In this document: piece by piece, positions 34,834 to 43,196 of the stretch
Position numbering within the stretch: the first letter of the stretch is position 1
Layout of the letters: the number at the start of each line of letters is the position of its first letter
Assembly: GCA_024742705.1 (NCBI GenBank)
Contig: JANSXZ010000001.1
Location: 124,001 to 188,000, forward strand
Direction: 5' to 3'
Length of the DNA: 64,000 nt
Origin: Paracoccaceae bacterium
GTDB lineage: Bacteria > Pseudomonadota > Alphaproteobacteria > Rhodobacterales > Rhodobacteraceae
The notes under the pieces: model-generated
The model's input: the letters and a program-made list of their open reading frames with translations, nothing else
Told to the model about the DNA's origin: nothing
Databases searched by the model: none
Translations under genes and position numbers: made by a program

Positions 34834-34876
34834 GCCCGGCCGGCCGCGCCGCGCATTGCGGACACGCCGGCCGGGC
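34834..34876 (-). terminator. strong hairpin between tpa and the small membrane protein gene
   Basis: GCCCGGCCGGC (34834-34844) and GCCGGCCGGGC (34866-34876) form a perfect 11-base inverted repeat with a 21-base loop, starting about 20 bases after the tpa stop. There is no T-tract on the minus-strand side, so it may protect the tpa message end or lower read-through rather than be a classic terminator. Confidence 0.5.
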
Positions 34877-34895
34877 CGGAAGCCTGCGGCCCGCG

Positions 34896-36287
34896 TCAGG
34901 CGAAAACGCGGCCCAGAGCGCCATCCACGGCGCTGACGATGTGATCGATGTCATCGGTGCCCGCAATCAGCGCCGGGCTGAAGCAAAGCGTGTTGTTCTT
35001 GCCCGGCAGCGACCGGTTGGTGACACCGATGATCACACCCTGCGCCATGCAATCGGCAACAACGGCCTGTGCCTGTTTTTCCGGCACCGGCTGACGGCTT
35101 TCGCGATCCGAAACCAGTTCGGCGCCCAGAAACAGGCCCTTGCCGCGCACTTGCCCGATCACAGGGTGGCGATCGGCCAGTTCCGAAAGCTTGTCGAACA
35201 TGTAGGCGCCCATGCGGGTGGTGTTGTCGAGAAGGTTCTCGTCTTCGATGATGCGCATGTTTTCCAGCGCCGCAGCCGGCCCGGCCGTGCAGCCGCCAAA
35301 GGTCGAGATGTCACGGAAATAGTTCAGCGGGTCTTCGGCCTTGTCCTTGAACTTGTCGAACACGTCCTCCGTTGTCACCAGGCAGGCGATCGCGGCATAA
35401 CCCGATGCGACGCCCTTGGCCATCGTGACCATATCGGGCTTCACGCCGTAATGCTGATAGCCGAACCAGGTGCCGGTGCGGCCGATGCCGCAGACGACCT
35501 CGTCGATATGCAACAGAACCTCGTATTTCGCGCAGATCTCCTGCACCCGCTCCCAATAGCCATCGGGCGGGGTGATCACGCCGCCGCCGGCTGTCACCGG
35601 TTCCAGGCACAGCGCGCCAACGGTTTCGGGGCCTTCGCGCAGGATCGTCGCCTCGATCTGGTCGGCGGCCCAGAGGCCGTAGTTCTCCACCGGGGCGCCG
35701 TCCTGTTCGAAGGCGCGGTATTCAAGGCAATGCGGCACGCGGACAAATCCGGGCGCGAAGGGGCCGTACTGCGCGTTGCGTTCGTCCTGGCCACCCGCCG
35801 ACAGCGCGCCGATGGTGGTGCCGTGGTAGTCGCGGTCGCGGTAAAGGATCTTGTACTTCTTGCCGCCGAACTTCGCATGGCTGATCTGGCGCACCATCTT
35901 GAACGCCTTTTCATTCGCCTCCGACCCCGAGTTGCAATAGTACACCCGGCTCATGCCTGGCATCTTCTCGATCAGCCGCTCGGCGAACAGCGCACCCGGA
36001 ATTGAACCTGCCGAACCCGCGAAATAGTTCAGTTTGATCAGCTGGTCGCGCACCGCGTTGGCGATGCTTTCGCGGCCGTAGCCGACGTTCACGGTCCAGA
36101 CGCCGCCCGAGACGGCATCGAGGTGTTCCTTGCCCTTCTGATCCCAGACCTTCATCCCCCGGCCTTCCACGATAATGCGCGGATCGGTCGTTTCATAGGG
36201 TTTGTGCTGGCTCAGATGGTGCCAGATGTGCGCTTTGTCGGCGTCGACAACGTGGCTTATGTCATTTTCATTGAACGTGCCGTCCAT
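34896..36287 (-). CDS. tpa: taurine-pyruvate aminotransferase
   Basis: Class III PLP aminotransferase of 463 residues. The N-terminal DADKAHIWHHLSQHKPYET, SGGVWTVNVGYGRESI and the cofactor lysine in VTMAKGVASGY match roseobacter Tpa closely; YYCNSGSEANEKAFKMVRQ is the PLP phosphate site. Tpa converts taurine and pyruvate to sulfoacetaldehyde and alanine. The partners xsc, pta and tauABC are not in this window. ATG 36287 follows GAAAGGTC. A TauR-like regulator gene lies downstream on the same strand, and two CTGG-N3-TA direct repeats lie about 100-130 bases upstream. A related omega-aminotransferase specificity cannot be excluded. Confidence 0.85.
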   Translation of the reverse strand: MDGTFNENDISHVVDADKAHIWHHLSQHKPYETTDPRIIVEGRGMKVWDQKGKEHLDAVSGGVWTVNVGYGRESIANAVRDQLIKLNYFAGSAGSIPGALFAERLIEKMPGMSRVYYCNSGSEANEKAFKMVRQISHAKFGGKKYKILYRDRDYHGTTIGALSAGGQDERNAQYGPFAPGFVRVPHCLEYRAFEQDGAPVENYGLWAADQIEATILREGPETVGALCLEPVTAGGGVITPPDGYWERVQEICAKYEVLLHIDEVVCGIGRTGTWFGYQHYGVKPDMVTMAKGVASGYAAIACLVTTEDVFDKFKDKAEDPLNYFRDISTFGGCTAGPAAALENMRIIEDENLLDNTTRMGAYMFDKLSELADRHPVIGQVRGKGLFLGAELVSDRESRQPVPEKQAQAVVADCMAQGVIIGVTNRSLPGKNNTLCFSPALIAGTDDIDHIVSAVDGALGRVFA

Positions 36288-36383
36288 GGCAGTGACCTTT
36301 CGAGAATATGGGGCGCAGGCGTGGCGGGACCGCCGGGGCGGTCTGATCCTGCGCAGCATCACACAGGCAATTCCGCCTGCGCA

Positions 36384-36416
36384 ATAGGGCCAGACACAGG
36401 CGTCGTCTATATCCAG
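36384..36416 (-). promoter_or_regulatory. candidate TauR direct-repeat operator upstream of tpa
   Basis: On the minus strand CTGGATATAG (36416-36407) and CTGGCCCTAT (36393-36384) form a direct repeat with starts 23 bases apart. They resemble the CTGGAC(C/T)TAA direct repeat reported for TauR in Rhodobacter capsulatus, matching 7 and 8 of 10 positions. Position about 97-130 bases before the tpa start is suitable for an activator. Seen as a repeat; the TauR link is inference. Confidence 0.5.
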
Positions 36417-36435
36417 TTTCGCGCCGGGCCGCGCC

Positions 36436-37248
36436 CTAGTTGCCGGGGCGCATGCTTGCGTCCAGTTCGGTCTGCGAAATCAGATCCAGTTTCACGGCTT
36501 TCGCGATCACGCCGATTTTCGTGTTCACGTCGAATCGGGCGATGATGTTGCGCATCATCTTCGACACCGCCTGTTCGGTCACGCCCCATTTGTAGGCAAC
36601 TTCCTTGGTGGCCATACCCTGGGCCGAAAGCATCAAAAGCTCGAGCTGGCGATCCGTCAGCCCCAGTTCCGCCACTTTCTCGCGGCGCAGCAGCGCCAGG
36701 TACGACAGATGAAACTGCATGGCCGCGGTGTGCAGGGTCCAGCCGTGCCGCTGCATCGCATCCTCGAAATCCTCGCGCTTCTGGCCACCACCGATCAGGA
36801 TCGACGCACGTTCGTTCGACAGCCCGGAACGCAGGGGGATCACCACGCCCGACCGGAAACCGTGATTCCCGGCGATCTGCACGTCGCTGATGAAGCGCGG
36901 GGTGCAGAATCGTGCATCGCGGTAATCATTTAGAAACTCGACGCCGTGCAAGAAGGGGTGCAGGCGGAACGGCACGTCGTGCATGGGAAAACGGGCCCGG
37001 CCCGGCCCGGCGCGGCCTTCGGCCATCTTGATCCATGCCGCCGGCATCGTGCTGCGCAGATCCATCTGTGCGGCGTCGAAGCTTTCGAAACTGCGGTGGA
37101 GGTAGTTGACCATAGGAAAACCCATATGGGTCAGATGGCACAGCAACACCTTCCAGAGGCCATCGGTCGATGTCTGCTGCGTGACGTCTCCCCAAAAACG
37201 ATGCAACGAATCAGGAAAAAAATCGGAGGATGGTTCATAAACGTTCAT
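36436..37248 (-). CDS. LuxR-family transcriptional regulator (solo)
   Basis: Regulator of 270 residues. The C-terminal 65 residues are a LuxR/FixJ helix-turn-helix: LTDRQLELLMLSAQGMATKE, then WGVTEQAVSKMMRNIIARF. The N-terminal 180 residues look like an autoinducer-binding-type domain (HLTHMGFPMVNYL, FRSGVVIPLRSG), with SGVVIPL typical of that fold. No luxI-type synthase is adjacent, so it is a solo and its ligand is open. It lies 148 bases upstream of tpa on the same strand. Its own upstream gap (37249-37534) is AT-richer than the surroundings; only a distant AGGGA precedes the start. Confidence 0.87.
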   Translation of the reverse strand: MNVYEPSSDFFPDSLHRFWGDVTQQTSTDGLWKVLLCHLTHMGFPMVNYLHRSFESFDAAQMDLRSTMPAAWIKMAEGRAGPGRARFPMHDVPFRLHPFLHGVEFLNDYRDARFCTPRFISDVQIAGNHGFRSGVVIPLRSGLSNERASILIGGGQKREDFEDAMQRHGWTLHTAAMQFHLSYLALLRREKVAELGLTDRQLELLMLSAQGMATKEVAYKWGVTEQAVSKMMRNIIARFDVNTKIGVIAKAVKLDLISQTELDASMRPGN

Positions 37249-37534
37249 TTATATCATCAAATCCCTGCAACCAAGCTGCTGGGTCTGCACCAGAACAGGC
37301 GGGCCGAAATCGCAAAAATACTTGCACTAAACCTATCGCAGGACTGTGACATACATCACAGTGAATGAAAACATGTCTAAACGGGAGCGTTGGGCGGCCA
37401 GAACCAGGTGCCGTATTTCGGGGCACCGGGCCGGTGCCTTCGCGGAGGGATGCGCGTTGGGGCTGGACAGGTGCCGGGGCGATCCTCATATCAGCGGAAG
37501 CGACCGACAAGGCAACGACCGGGGAACTACAGTA

Positions 37535-38299
37535 ATGCGCGCGCTTACGTCCCGTCTGGCATCATGGATCAGGCCCGCCGCACCGGCACACTATCCTGCG
37601 CTGGCAGTGTCCGAACCGTTTGTGGCGGTGGGCGATATCCATGGGCGCGCCGACCTTCTGGAGAGCATCGCCGAACGGATCGGCCGTGCCTATCCGGGTC
37701 GGCGCACGGTATTTCTGGGCGATTACATCGACCGCGGAGAGTATTCGGCCGAGGTGCTTCGCCTGTTGATGGGCACCGATCCTGAGGGGCCTTATCCGGT
37801 GACCTGCCTGAAGGGCAACCACGAGGAGATGTGCCTTCGGTTCATCGACAACCCGGCCGATTCGGGCCGTCACTGGCTGCGAAACGGCGGCTTGCAGACG
37901 CTGGCCAGCTTTGGCATCGGCGGAATTTTCGAAAATGCCGAGGCGGAACAACTGGAAAAGGTGCGCGATTCGCTGGCCGAGGCGATGGGCGATGACATGC
38001 TGGAATGGCTGCGCGCTCTGCCCACCAAATGGAACAGCGGCAACGTATGGGCGGTGCATGCGGGCGCCGACCCGGACCTGCCGATGACCTTCCAGTCGGA
38101 AGCGACACTGCTGTGGGGGCATCCGGAATTCCTGCGCGCGCGCCGCCCGGATGGGCAATGGATTGTGCATGGGCACACGATTTTCCGCGAACCGGTCGCA
38201 GGCGACGGTCGGGTGTCGATTGACCTTGGGGCCTATGCTACAGGTCGGCTGCAAGCTGCCGCTTTTGACGAATCGGGGGTTACGTTTCTGTCAACGTAA
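37535..38299 (+). CDS. PPP-family serine/threonine phosphatase-like metallophosphoesterase
   Basis: Cytoplasmic phosphatase of 254 residues with all PPP signature blocks: GDIHGR, GDYIDRGEYS, GNHEEM, and the late histidine motifs AVHAGADP and VHGHT. Two metal ions should be bound. Bacterial members act on phosphoproteins or on diadenosine tetraphosphate. The start at 37535 follows CCGGGGAACTA; an in-frame start at 37346 would add about 63 residues without domain character. The next gene in the same direction is the polysaccharide export lipoprotein, 283 bases on, so a link with exopolysaccharide control is possible but unproven. Confidence 0.88.
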   Translation: MRALTSRLASWIRPAAPAHYPALAVSEPFVAVGDIHGRADLLESIAERIGRAYPGRRTVFLGDYIDRGEYSAEVLRLLMGTDPEGPYPVTCLKGNHEEMCLRFIDNPADSGRHWLRNGGLQTLASFGIGGIFENAEAEQLEKVRDSLAEAMGDDMLEWLRALPTKWNSGNVWAVHAGADPDLPMTFQSEATLLWGHPEFLRARRPDGQWIVHGHTIFREPVAGDGRVSIDLGAYATGRLQAAAFDESGVTFLST

Positions 38300-38582
38300 T
38301 TTCTTGAAACTGTTTCCCTCGGGGGCTTGTGGTTAGATCGATCCAGGGCGGTGTTTGCCGCTGCGACGGGTTCGCGCCATCCCGTGGCAAATGGAAATGC
38401 GCATAGCGCGGCTCTGCCAGCCGCGTAACTGGCTGGGGGGCCGATATGAATGCTGTGAACGGGTCTTTCAGGCCATTCATGCCAATGCGTGCGGCATATT
38501 CGTCGATGATATTCGAAGCGGTGCCGAACCCGGCGCGAATGCTCGACGCGCGCAACGCGATCTTCCGCACAGCATTCAACCG

Positions 38583-39959
38583 ATGAGTTCCAACATGACC
38601 CGCCGTATTTCCGCCGTTTCGCTTCTTGTCGCCAGCGTTGTTGCCCTTTCCGCCTGTGGGCTGACCTATACCAGCCCGACCGTGCAGAAAAGCGCGCAAG
38701 GCATGAACGTGCGGGTCGTGCCGCTGACCGCTTCAACCGTGCAGGTCGCCAACGTTGATCCCTACAAGCCGCGGGTCTTGCCGGCGGCGTTCTATCAGAC
38801 TGCGGGTGGCGGGCAGTTGCGCGGTGCCGGTGCGGTGCCCCCGGCGCCCTTCGTCCCAGAAGAGACCCGCACGCCGCTGGAACTGCGCCTGCCGCCGCCC
38901 GCGGTCGCGCCGCAGTACCGCATCGGCATCGGCGATGTGCTGTTGCTGGCCACCAAAAGCGCCGGCAGCACGGTCGAGGAACTGGCCGGTCTGCTGGCCG
39001 CCCAGAGCCAGCGCCAAGGCTATACCGTGCGCGACGACGGTGCGATCGCGATTCCCGACATCGGCCTGATTTCGGTCGCCGGCAGAACCGTACAGGACGC
39101 CGAGGCCGCGGTGTTCCAGGCGCTGGTGGACCGCCAGCTTGATCCGGCGTTCTCTCTCGAAGTGTCCGATTTCAACTCGAAGCGGGTTGCGGTGGGCGGC
39201 GAAGTCGGCCGCGCGATGCTGGTGCCGATCACGCTGACCACGCTAAACCTGGGCGAGGCGCTGAACGCCGCCGGCGGCATTCAGGTGGAGAACGAGCAAT
39301 TCGCCTCGATCCGCCTGTACCGGGGCGGCGAACTGTACCAGATCCCGATCCAGACCTTCTATGACCGCCCCGAGTTGCAGCAACTGGTGCTTCTGGACGG
39401 CGACGCGGTTTATGTCGACACGTCCTACGATCTGGACAAGGCGCTGTTGTATTACCGGACGCAACTGGATGTGATCGGCCTGCGCAGCCAGACGCGCCAG
39501 ACCGCCCTGTCGGAGCTAGAGGCCGAGATCAGCCTGCGTCGCGCCGCGCTGAACGAACAGCGGACGATCTTTCAATCGCGTGAATCGCTGGGCGCCGAGG
39601 CGCGCGATTACATCTATCTCGCGGGCGAGGTCTCGCGGCAGGGGCGTTTCGTGATGCCCTACAACCAGCAGGTGACGCTGGCCGATGTGCTGTACGACAA
39701 GGGCGGGTTCCCGACGATTTCGGGCGATGCCTCTGAAATCTATGTGCTGCGCGCTGTCGACGAGGCAGCCAGCGATGCGAACGTGACGGCATGGCATCTG
39801 AACGCGCGCAACGCGGCGCAGCTGACGATTGCCACCCAGATGCAGATGCGCCCCAACGATATCGTGTTCGTCGAAGAACAGCCGATCACCAAGTGGAGCC
39901 GCGCGTTGAACCAGTTCTTCCCGACGCTTCTGAACGCCGGTGTGCGCAGCCTCAACTGA
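38583..39959 (+). CDS. Wza-like polysaccharide export lipoprotein
   Basis: Outer-membrane export protein of 458 residues. Signal peptide and lipobox ALSAC give lipidated C25 (or C21 if translation starts at the ATG at 38595; the ribosome binding site is unclear for both). The Poly_export domain begins PQYRIGIGDVLLLATKS and continues to ISVAGRTVQDAEAAV. Two SLBB-type modules follow (VGGEVGRAMLVPITLTTLNL and IYLAGEVSRQGRFVMPY), and the C-terminus KWSRALNQFFPTLLN is the amphipathic helix region that forms the outer-membrane pore in Wza. Capsule or exopolysaccharide export is inferred. A sugar transferase gene follows after an AT-rich gap. Confidence 0.9.
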   Translation: MSSNMTRRISAVSLLVASVVALSACGLTYTSPTVQKSAQGMNVRVVPLTASTVQVANVDPYKPRVLPAAFYQTAGGGQLRGAGAVPPAPFVPEETRTPLELRLPPPAVAPQYRIGIGDVLLLATKSAGSTVEELAGLLAAQSQRQGYTVRDDGAIAIPDIGLISVAGRTVQDAEAAVFQALVDRQLDPAFSLEVSDFNSKRVAVGGEVGRAMLVPITLTTLNLGEALNAAGGIQVENEQFASIRLYRGGELYQIPIQTFYDRPELQQLVLLDGDAVYVDTSYDLDKALLYYRTQLDVIGLRSQTRQTALSELEAEISLRRAALNEQRTIFQSRESLGAEARDYIYLAGEVSRQGRFVMPYNQQVTLADVLYDKGGFPTISGDASEIYVLRAVDEAASDANVTAWHLNARNAAQLTIATQMQMRPNDIVFVEEQPITKWSRALNQFFPTLLNAGVRSLN

Positions 39960-40229
39960 GGGCTGCGCCGGGCGCTTGGTTTAAATTTGTGGCAGTTCTG
40001 CAAAGCCCGTGCCGCTATCTCTCCTTCAACTGAATTCACGGCAGGGTGAGCATATTGTTGCTCATGATTAAGGTGCTGTAATTGTTGGGGAAAATATGCG
40101 CCCAAGCGGCGGTGTGCCGGTTGTCTGGGCCGCAGTTGCAATATTCAAATTGGGGCGTTTATGGGGGGATGTTAACACAAATTTAATTGAGATGCTTGCC
40201 AACTTGTAACTTCCGTCAAAGGGGCGACA

Positions 40230-40889
40230 ATGATTGATTTTGAAGCGGCATTGGAACGTCCATTTTCACCTGACGCTGCCGCGCATGAAGACGCGGCAAA
40301 TACCTGGCTGTTTTTGGCCTCGAAGCGGGTTTTCGACATCTGCATGTCGATGCTTTTGCTGCCGATCATGTGCGTTTGCGCGCTGATCATGTTGGCGCTG
40401 AATCCTTTCTTCAACGCCGGCCCCTTGTTTTTCGTTCAATTGCGCATGGGTCGCCGGTGCAAGGCATTCCGCGCGATCAAGTTCCGCACCATGACGGTTG
40501 CGGAAAAGATCAGCCGCCAGGCTGACGACCCGCTGGAGGAGCATCGTATCACCCGTCTGGGCCGCTTCCTGCGCAAGTCGCGCATCGATGAACTGCCGCA
40601 GATCCTGAATGTTCTGCGCGGCGAGATGAGCCTGATCGGACCGCGCCCGGACTACTTCCATCACGCCCGCAGCTACCTGCGCAGCGTGCCGGGATACCGC
40701 GAGCGCCATGCGGTGCGGCCGGGCATCAGCGGGATCGCGCAAACCGAAGTAGGCTATGTCGAAGGCACGGACGCCACCGTTCTGAAAGTACGTGCGGATC
40801 TCTATTACATCCAGAATGCCAGCATGCGACTGGACCTGTGGATTTTCTGGCGCACGATGATCACTGTTTTCGGCCGCAAGGGATCGTGA
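40230..40889 (+). CDS. bacterial sugar transferase (initiating phosphoglycosyl transferase)
   Basis: Monotopic phosphoglycosyl transferase of 219 residues. A hydrophobic segment at 33-62 ([18 protein letters not shown]) anchors the membrane. The catalytic part has [27 protein letters not shown] and LIGPRPDYF, the standard Asp-Glu and PRP motifs of PF02397. It attaches the first sugar phosphate to undecaprenyl phosphate for polysaccharide assembly. A good AAAGGGG site precedes the start. The 270-base upstream gap is AT-rich, and no other glycosyltransferase, polymerase or flippase gene is present, so this is a fragment of a polysaccharide system whose rest is elsewhere. Confidence 0.92.
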   Translation: MIDFEAALERPFSPDAAAHEDAANTWLFLASKRVFDICMSMLLLPIMCVCALIMLALNPFFNAGPLFFVQLRMGRRCKAFRAIKFRTMTVAEKISRQADDPLEEHRITRLGRFLRKSRIDELPQILNVLRGEMSLIGPRPDYFHHARSYLRSVPGYRERHAVRPGISGIAQTEVGYVEGTDATVLKVRADLYYIQNASMRLDLWIFWRTMITVFGRKGS

Positions 40890-41002
40890 CATCCCGGCCC
40901 GTTGGTCGGGCCACCAAGCGGCCCTGCGGCTGAGCCATATTGCCGCCGTGACCGTATTGTGAGCATCGGGTAAACCTCGTGTCAACGACGGGGGACCAGA
41001 TA

Positions 41003-41896
41003 ATGACAATGCAATTTGACACTGAAAAAGCGACCGCTTCGGCGTGGTTCCGCCGGCTGCGCGACGACATCGTCGCCGCCTTCGAAGCGCTGGAGGACAG
41101 CCATGCGGAAGGGCCGCTGGCGGATGCGGCGCCGGGGCGCTTCGATGTAAGCGAAACCCGCAGGACATCGGACGACGGTTCTGACGCTGGCGGCGGCCTG
41201 ATGAGCGTGATGCGCGGCGGGCGGGTTTTCGAAAAGGTCGGGGTGAACGTCTCGACCGTGTACGGCACCCTGGGCGAGCGGGCACAGATGGCGATGGCCG
41301 CGCGCAAGGGCATCCCAGGAATGAAGGATGATCCGAGGTTCTGGGCCAGCGGCATCAGCCTGGTGGCGCATATGCAAAACCCGCATTGCCCCGCGGTTCA
41401 CATGAACACCCGCATGTTCTGGACGCCGCATGCGTGGTGGTTCGGTGGCGGTTCGGATCTGAACCCCTGTCTTGAATATGCCGAAGACACAGCGCATTTC
41501 CATGCCACGCAGCAGCGGCATCTCGATCCCCATGGGCCCGCCCATTATCCGCGTCTGAAGGCCTGGGCCGACGAATACTTCTATATCCCGCATCGCAAGC
41601 GTGCGCGCGGTGTCGGGGGTATCTTCATGGATGATTTCAATACCGGCGACTGGGCATCGGATTTCGCGCTGACCCAGGATATCGGCCGCGCCTTTCTGCC
41701 GGCTTTTCTGCCGCTGGTCGAAAAGCGCCGGGTTCAGGACTGGTCGGATGCCGACAAGGATGCGCAGCTGGTGCATCGCGGTCTCTATGCTGAATACAAC
41801 CTGGTCTATGATCGGGGCACCAAGTTCGGTCTGGAGACCGGGCATGACGCCAATGCCGTGCTGATGAGTCTGCCGCCTCTGGCGAAATGGGTCTGA
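41003..41896 (+). CDS. hemF: oxygen-dependent coproporphyrinogen III oxidase
   Basis: Haem-pathway enzyme of 297 residues that converts coproporphyrinogen III to protoporphyrinogen IX using oxygen. HMNTRMFWTPHAWWFGGGSDLNP is the conserved core (quoted here in parts: MNTRMF, WWFGGGSDLNP), and YAEYNLVYDRGTKFGL the C-terminal signature. ATG 41003 has GGGGGAC seven bases upstream; a GTG 24 bases earlier and an ATG 6 bases later are alternatives. The gene ends before a very strong bidirectional terminator. It stands alone between the sugar transferase and the stress island. Confidence 0.96.
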   Translation: MTMQFDTEKATASAWFRRLRDDIVAAFEALEDSHAEGPLADAAPGRFDVSETRRTSDDGSDAGGGLMSVMRGGRVFEKVGVNVSTVYGTLGERAQMAMAARKGIPGMKDDPRFWASGISLVAHMQNPHCPAVHMNTRMFWTPHAWWFGGGSDLNPCLEYAEDTAHFHATQQRHLDPHGPAHYPRLKAWADEYFYIPHRKRARGVGGIFMDDFNTGDWASDFALTQDIGRAFLPAFLPLVEKRRVQDWSDADKDAQLVHRGLYAEYNLVYDRGTKFGLETGHDANAVLMSLPPLAKWV

Positions 41897-41917
41897 CGGG
41901 ATTGCACGACTGAATAG

Positions 41918-41954
41918 AAAAACGCCGCCCCGGTCTGGCCGGGGCGGCGTTTTT
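41918..41954. terminator. bidirectional Rho-independent terminator
   Basis: A perfect 16-base-pair stem (41918-41933 with 41939-41954) with loop TCTGG; the stem starts with AAAAA and ends with TTTTT, so the flanking T-tract exists in both directions. It lies between convergent hemF and csbD and would end both transcripts. Confidence 0.93.
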
Positions 41955-41959
41955 CATGC

Positions 41960-42160
41960 TCAGGCCACGCGCTCGAGCCATTGATCGACCTTGCGGCGCG
42001 CATCTTCCTTCGAATCTCCGTACTTCTTCTGGATCAACCCTTCCAGACGTTCCCGGTCGCCTTCGGCGGCGCGCAGTTCATCGTCGGTCAGCTGGCCCCA
42101 TTCGGACTTGGCCTTTCCCAGGTAGTTCTTCCATTCGCCTGCGATCTGGTCCCAGTTCAT
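41960..42160 (-). CDS. CsbD family stress protein
   Basis: Small cytoplasmic protein of 66 residues of the CsbD family, opening [18 protein letters not shown] and containing [11 protein letters not shown], both typical. In Bacillus CsbD is a general-stress protein of unknown mechanism. AAGGAGACAATC precedes the start. A GGAAC-N16-CGTT promoter lies 33-57 bases upstream, which puts it under the general stress sigma factor EcfG encoded 3 kb away. It converges on hemF with the terminator between. Confidence 0.92.
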   Translation of the reverse strand: MNWDQIAGEWKNYLGKAKSEWGQLTDDELRAAEGDRERLEGLIQKKYGDSKEDARRKVDQWLERVA

Positions 42161-42192
42161 GATTGTCTCCTTTCGTTGCATCGTGCCGGACC

Positions 42193-42217
42193 AACGCGCC
42201 GAAGCGCGCTTCGTTCC
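42193..42217 (-). promoter_or_regulatory. EcfG-type promoter of csbD
   Basis: On the minus strand GGAAC (42217-42213), 16 bases, CGTT (42196-42193), an exact match to the alphaproteobacterial general stress promoter GGAAC-N16/17-CGTT. The csbD start codon is 33 bases downstream. The spacer contains a small palindrome (GAAGCGCGCTTC). Confidence 0.75.
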
Positions 42218-42260
42218 ATCTCGCTTAACGGCGTCGGTGCGGTGGCGAGGGGCCGGTCAT

Positions 42261-42285
42261 GGAACTTTGTCGCCGGCCGCAAGTT
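42261..42285 (+). promoter_or_regulatory. probable EcfG-type promoter of the DUF1328-dps unit
   Basis: GGAAC (42261-42265), 16 bases, AGTT (42282-42285), one mismatch from GGAAC-N16/17-CGTT. It lies 84 bases before the DUF1328 start codon and points toward DUF1328 and dps. Together with the csbD promoter on the other strand it makes a divergent stress control region. Confidence 0.55.
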
Positions 42286-42368
42286 GGTTTGTCATCGCAA
42301 CCGGCGGCATCGCCTGCCGGTTCATAAGCAAGGGCCGGAAGCACCGGCTGGAAGGAAAGGATGGTTCC

Positions 42369-42545
42369 ATGCTCTATTGGTCACTCGTTTTTCTCGTCGT
42401 CGCGCTGGTTGCCGGCGTGTTCGGCTTTGGCGGAATAGCAGCGGCCTCGGTCGGGATCGCGCAATTCCTGTTCTTTCTTTTTGCCGTGCTCTTCGTGGGC
42501 ACCGTTCTGGCACATCTGCTGCGCGGATCGGCACGCCGCCGCTGA
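42369..42545 (+). CDS. DUF1328 (YtjA-type) small membrane protein
   Basis: Membrane protein of 58 residues with two hydrophobic helices separated by [12 protein letters not shown], the DUF1328 pattern. Function unknown; such genes are often in stress regulons. GGAAAGGATGG lies just upstream of the ATG at 42369. It is followed by dps after 47 bases with no terminator, so the two are probably co-transcribed from the candidate EcfG promoter at 42261. Confidence 0.85.
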   Translation: MLYWSLVFLVVALVAGVFGFGGIAAASVGIAQFLFFLFAVLFVGTVLAHLLRGSARRR

Positions 42546-42592
42546 AGGCGGTGCGATGAACGCGCAACCAACCGAAAAAAGGAGATATCACA

Positions 42593-43090
42593 ATGACATC
42601 CCCACTGAACGTCGTACCTTCGCGAACCGCGCCTGCCACCGGTGTCCGCGATGCGGATGAACTGGCGCAGGCCCTCGCCGAGGTTCTGGCCGACACCTAT
42701 CGTCTGATGTTCAAGACCCATGCGTTTCACTGGAACGTCAAGGGCCCGCTGTTCTTTTCGCTGCACAAGCTGACCGAGGAGCAATACGAGAACCTCTTCG
42801 CCGCGGCCGACGACCTGGCCGAGAGGATCCGCGCGATGGGCCAGATGGCGCCCTTCACGATGCAGCAGATCCTGGGCGCCTCGGCGATCGATGACGACGA
42901 TACGCTGCCCGATGCCGGCGGCATGTGCGAGTCGCTGGCAGCGGATCACGAAAAGATCGCGCGGCGCCTGCACGCGGTCGTGCAGATGGCGGCCGACCGC
43001 AATGACCCGGTGACCGAGGATCTGGCGACACAGCGGTCGTCGTTTCACGAACAGGCGGTCTGGATGCTGCGCGCGATCAGCGCCCAGTGA
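42593..43090 (+). CDS. dps: Dps family DNA-protecting ferritin-like protein
   Basis: Ferritin-like protein of 165 residues. The ferroxidase site is shared between subunits: FKTHAFHWNVKGPLFFSLHKL holds the two histidines (seen in FKTHAFHWN and FSLHKLTEEQYE) and AAADDLAERIRAMG the acidic pair. Dps dodecamers store iron and shield DNA in stress. AAAAAAGGAGATATC precedes the start. Placement behind DUF1328 and near ecfG fits control by the general stress response. A short hairpin follows at 43134. Confidence 0.94.
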   Translation: MTSPLNVVPSRTAPATGVRDADELAQALAEVLADTYRLMFKTHAFHWNVKGPLFFSLHKLTEEQYENLFAAADDLAERIRAMGQMAPFTMQQILGASAIDDDDTLPDAGGMCESLAADHEKIARRLHAVVQMAADRNDPVTEDLATQRSSFHEQAVWMLRAISAQ

Positions 43091-43133
43091 CCGCCCTTGC
43101 GCCCGTGCCCCCACTGCGGGGCGCGGGTTTGGC

Positions 43134-43151
43134 AATGGTTTTTCAACCATT
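43134..43151 (+). terminator. possible Rho-independent terminator after dps
   Basis: AATGGTT (43134-43140), loop TTTC, AACCATT (43145-43151), followed by two further T. The 7-bp AT-rich stem is modest, but it lies 44 bases after the dps stop. Confidence 0.4.
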
Positions 43152-43196
43152 TTGCGACAGGCTGCGCGCATCCGCTGATGAAGGGATGCGCGCGCC

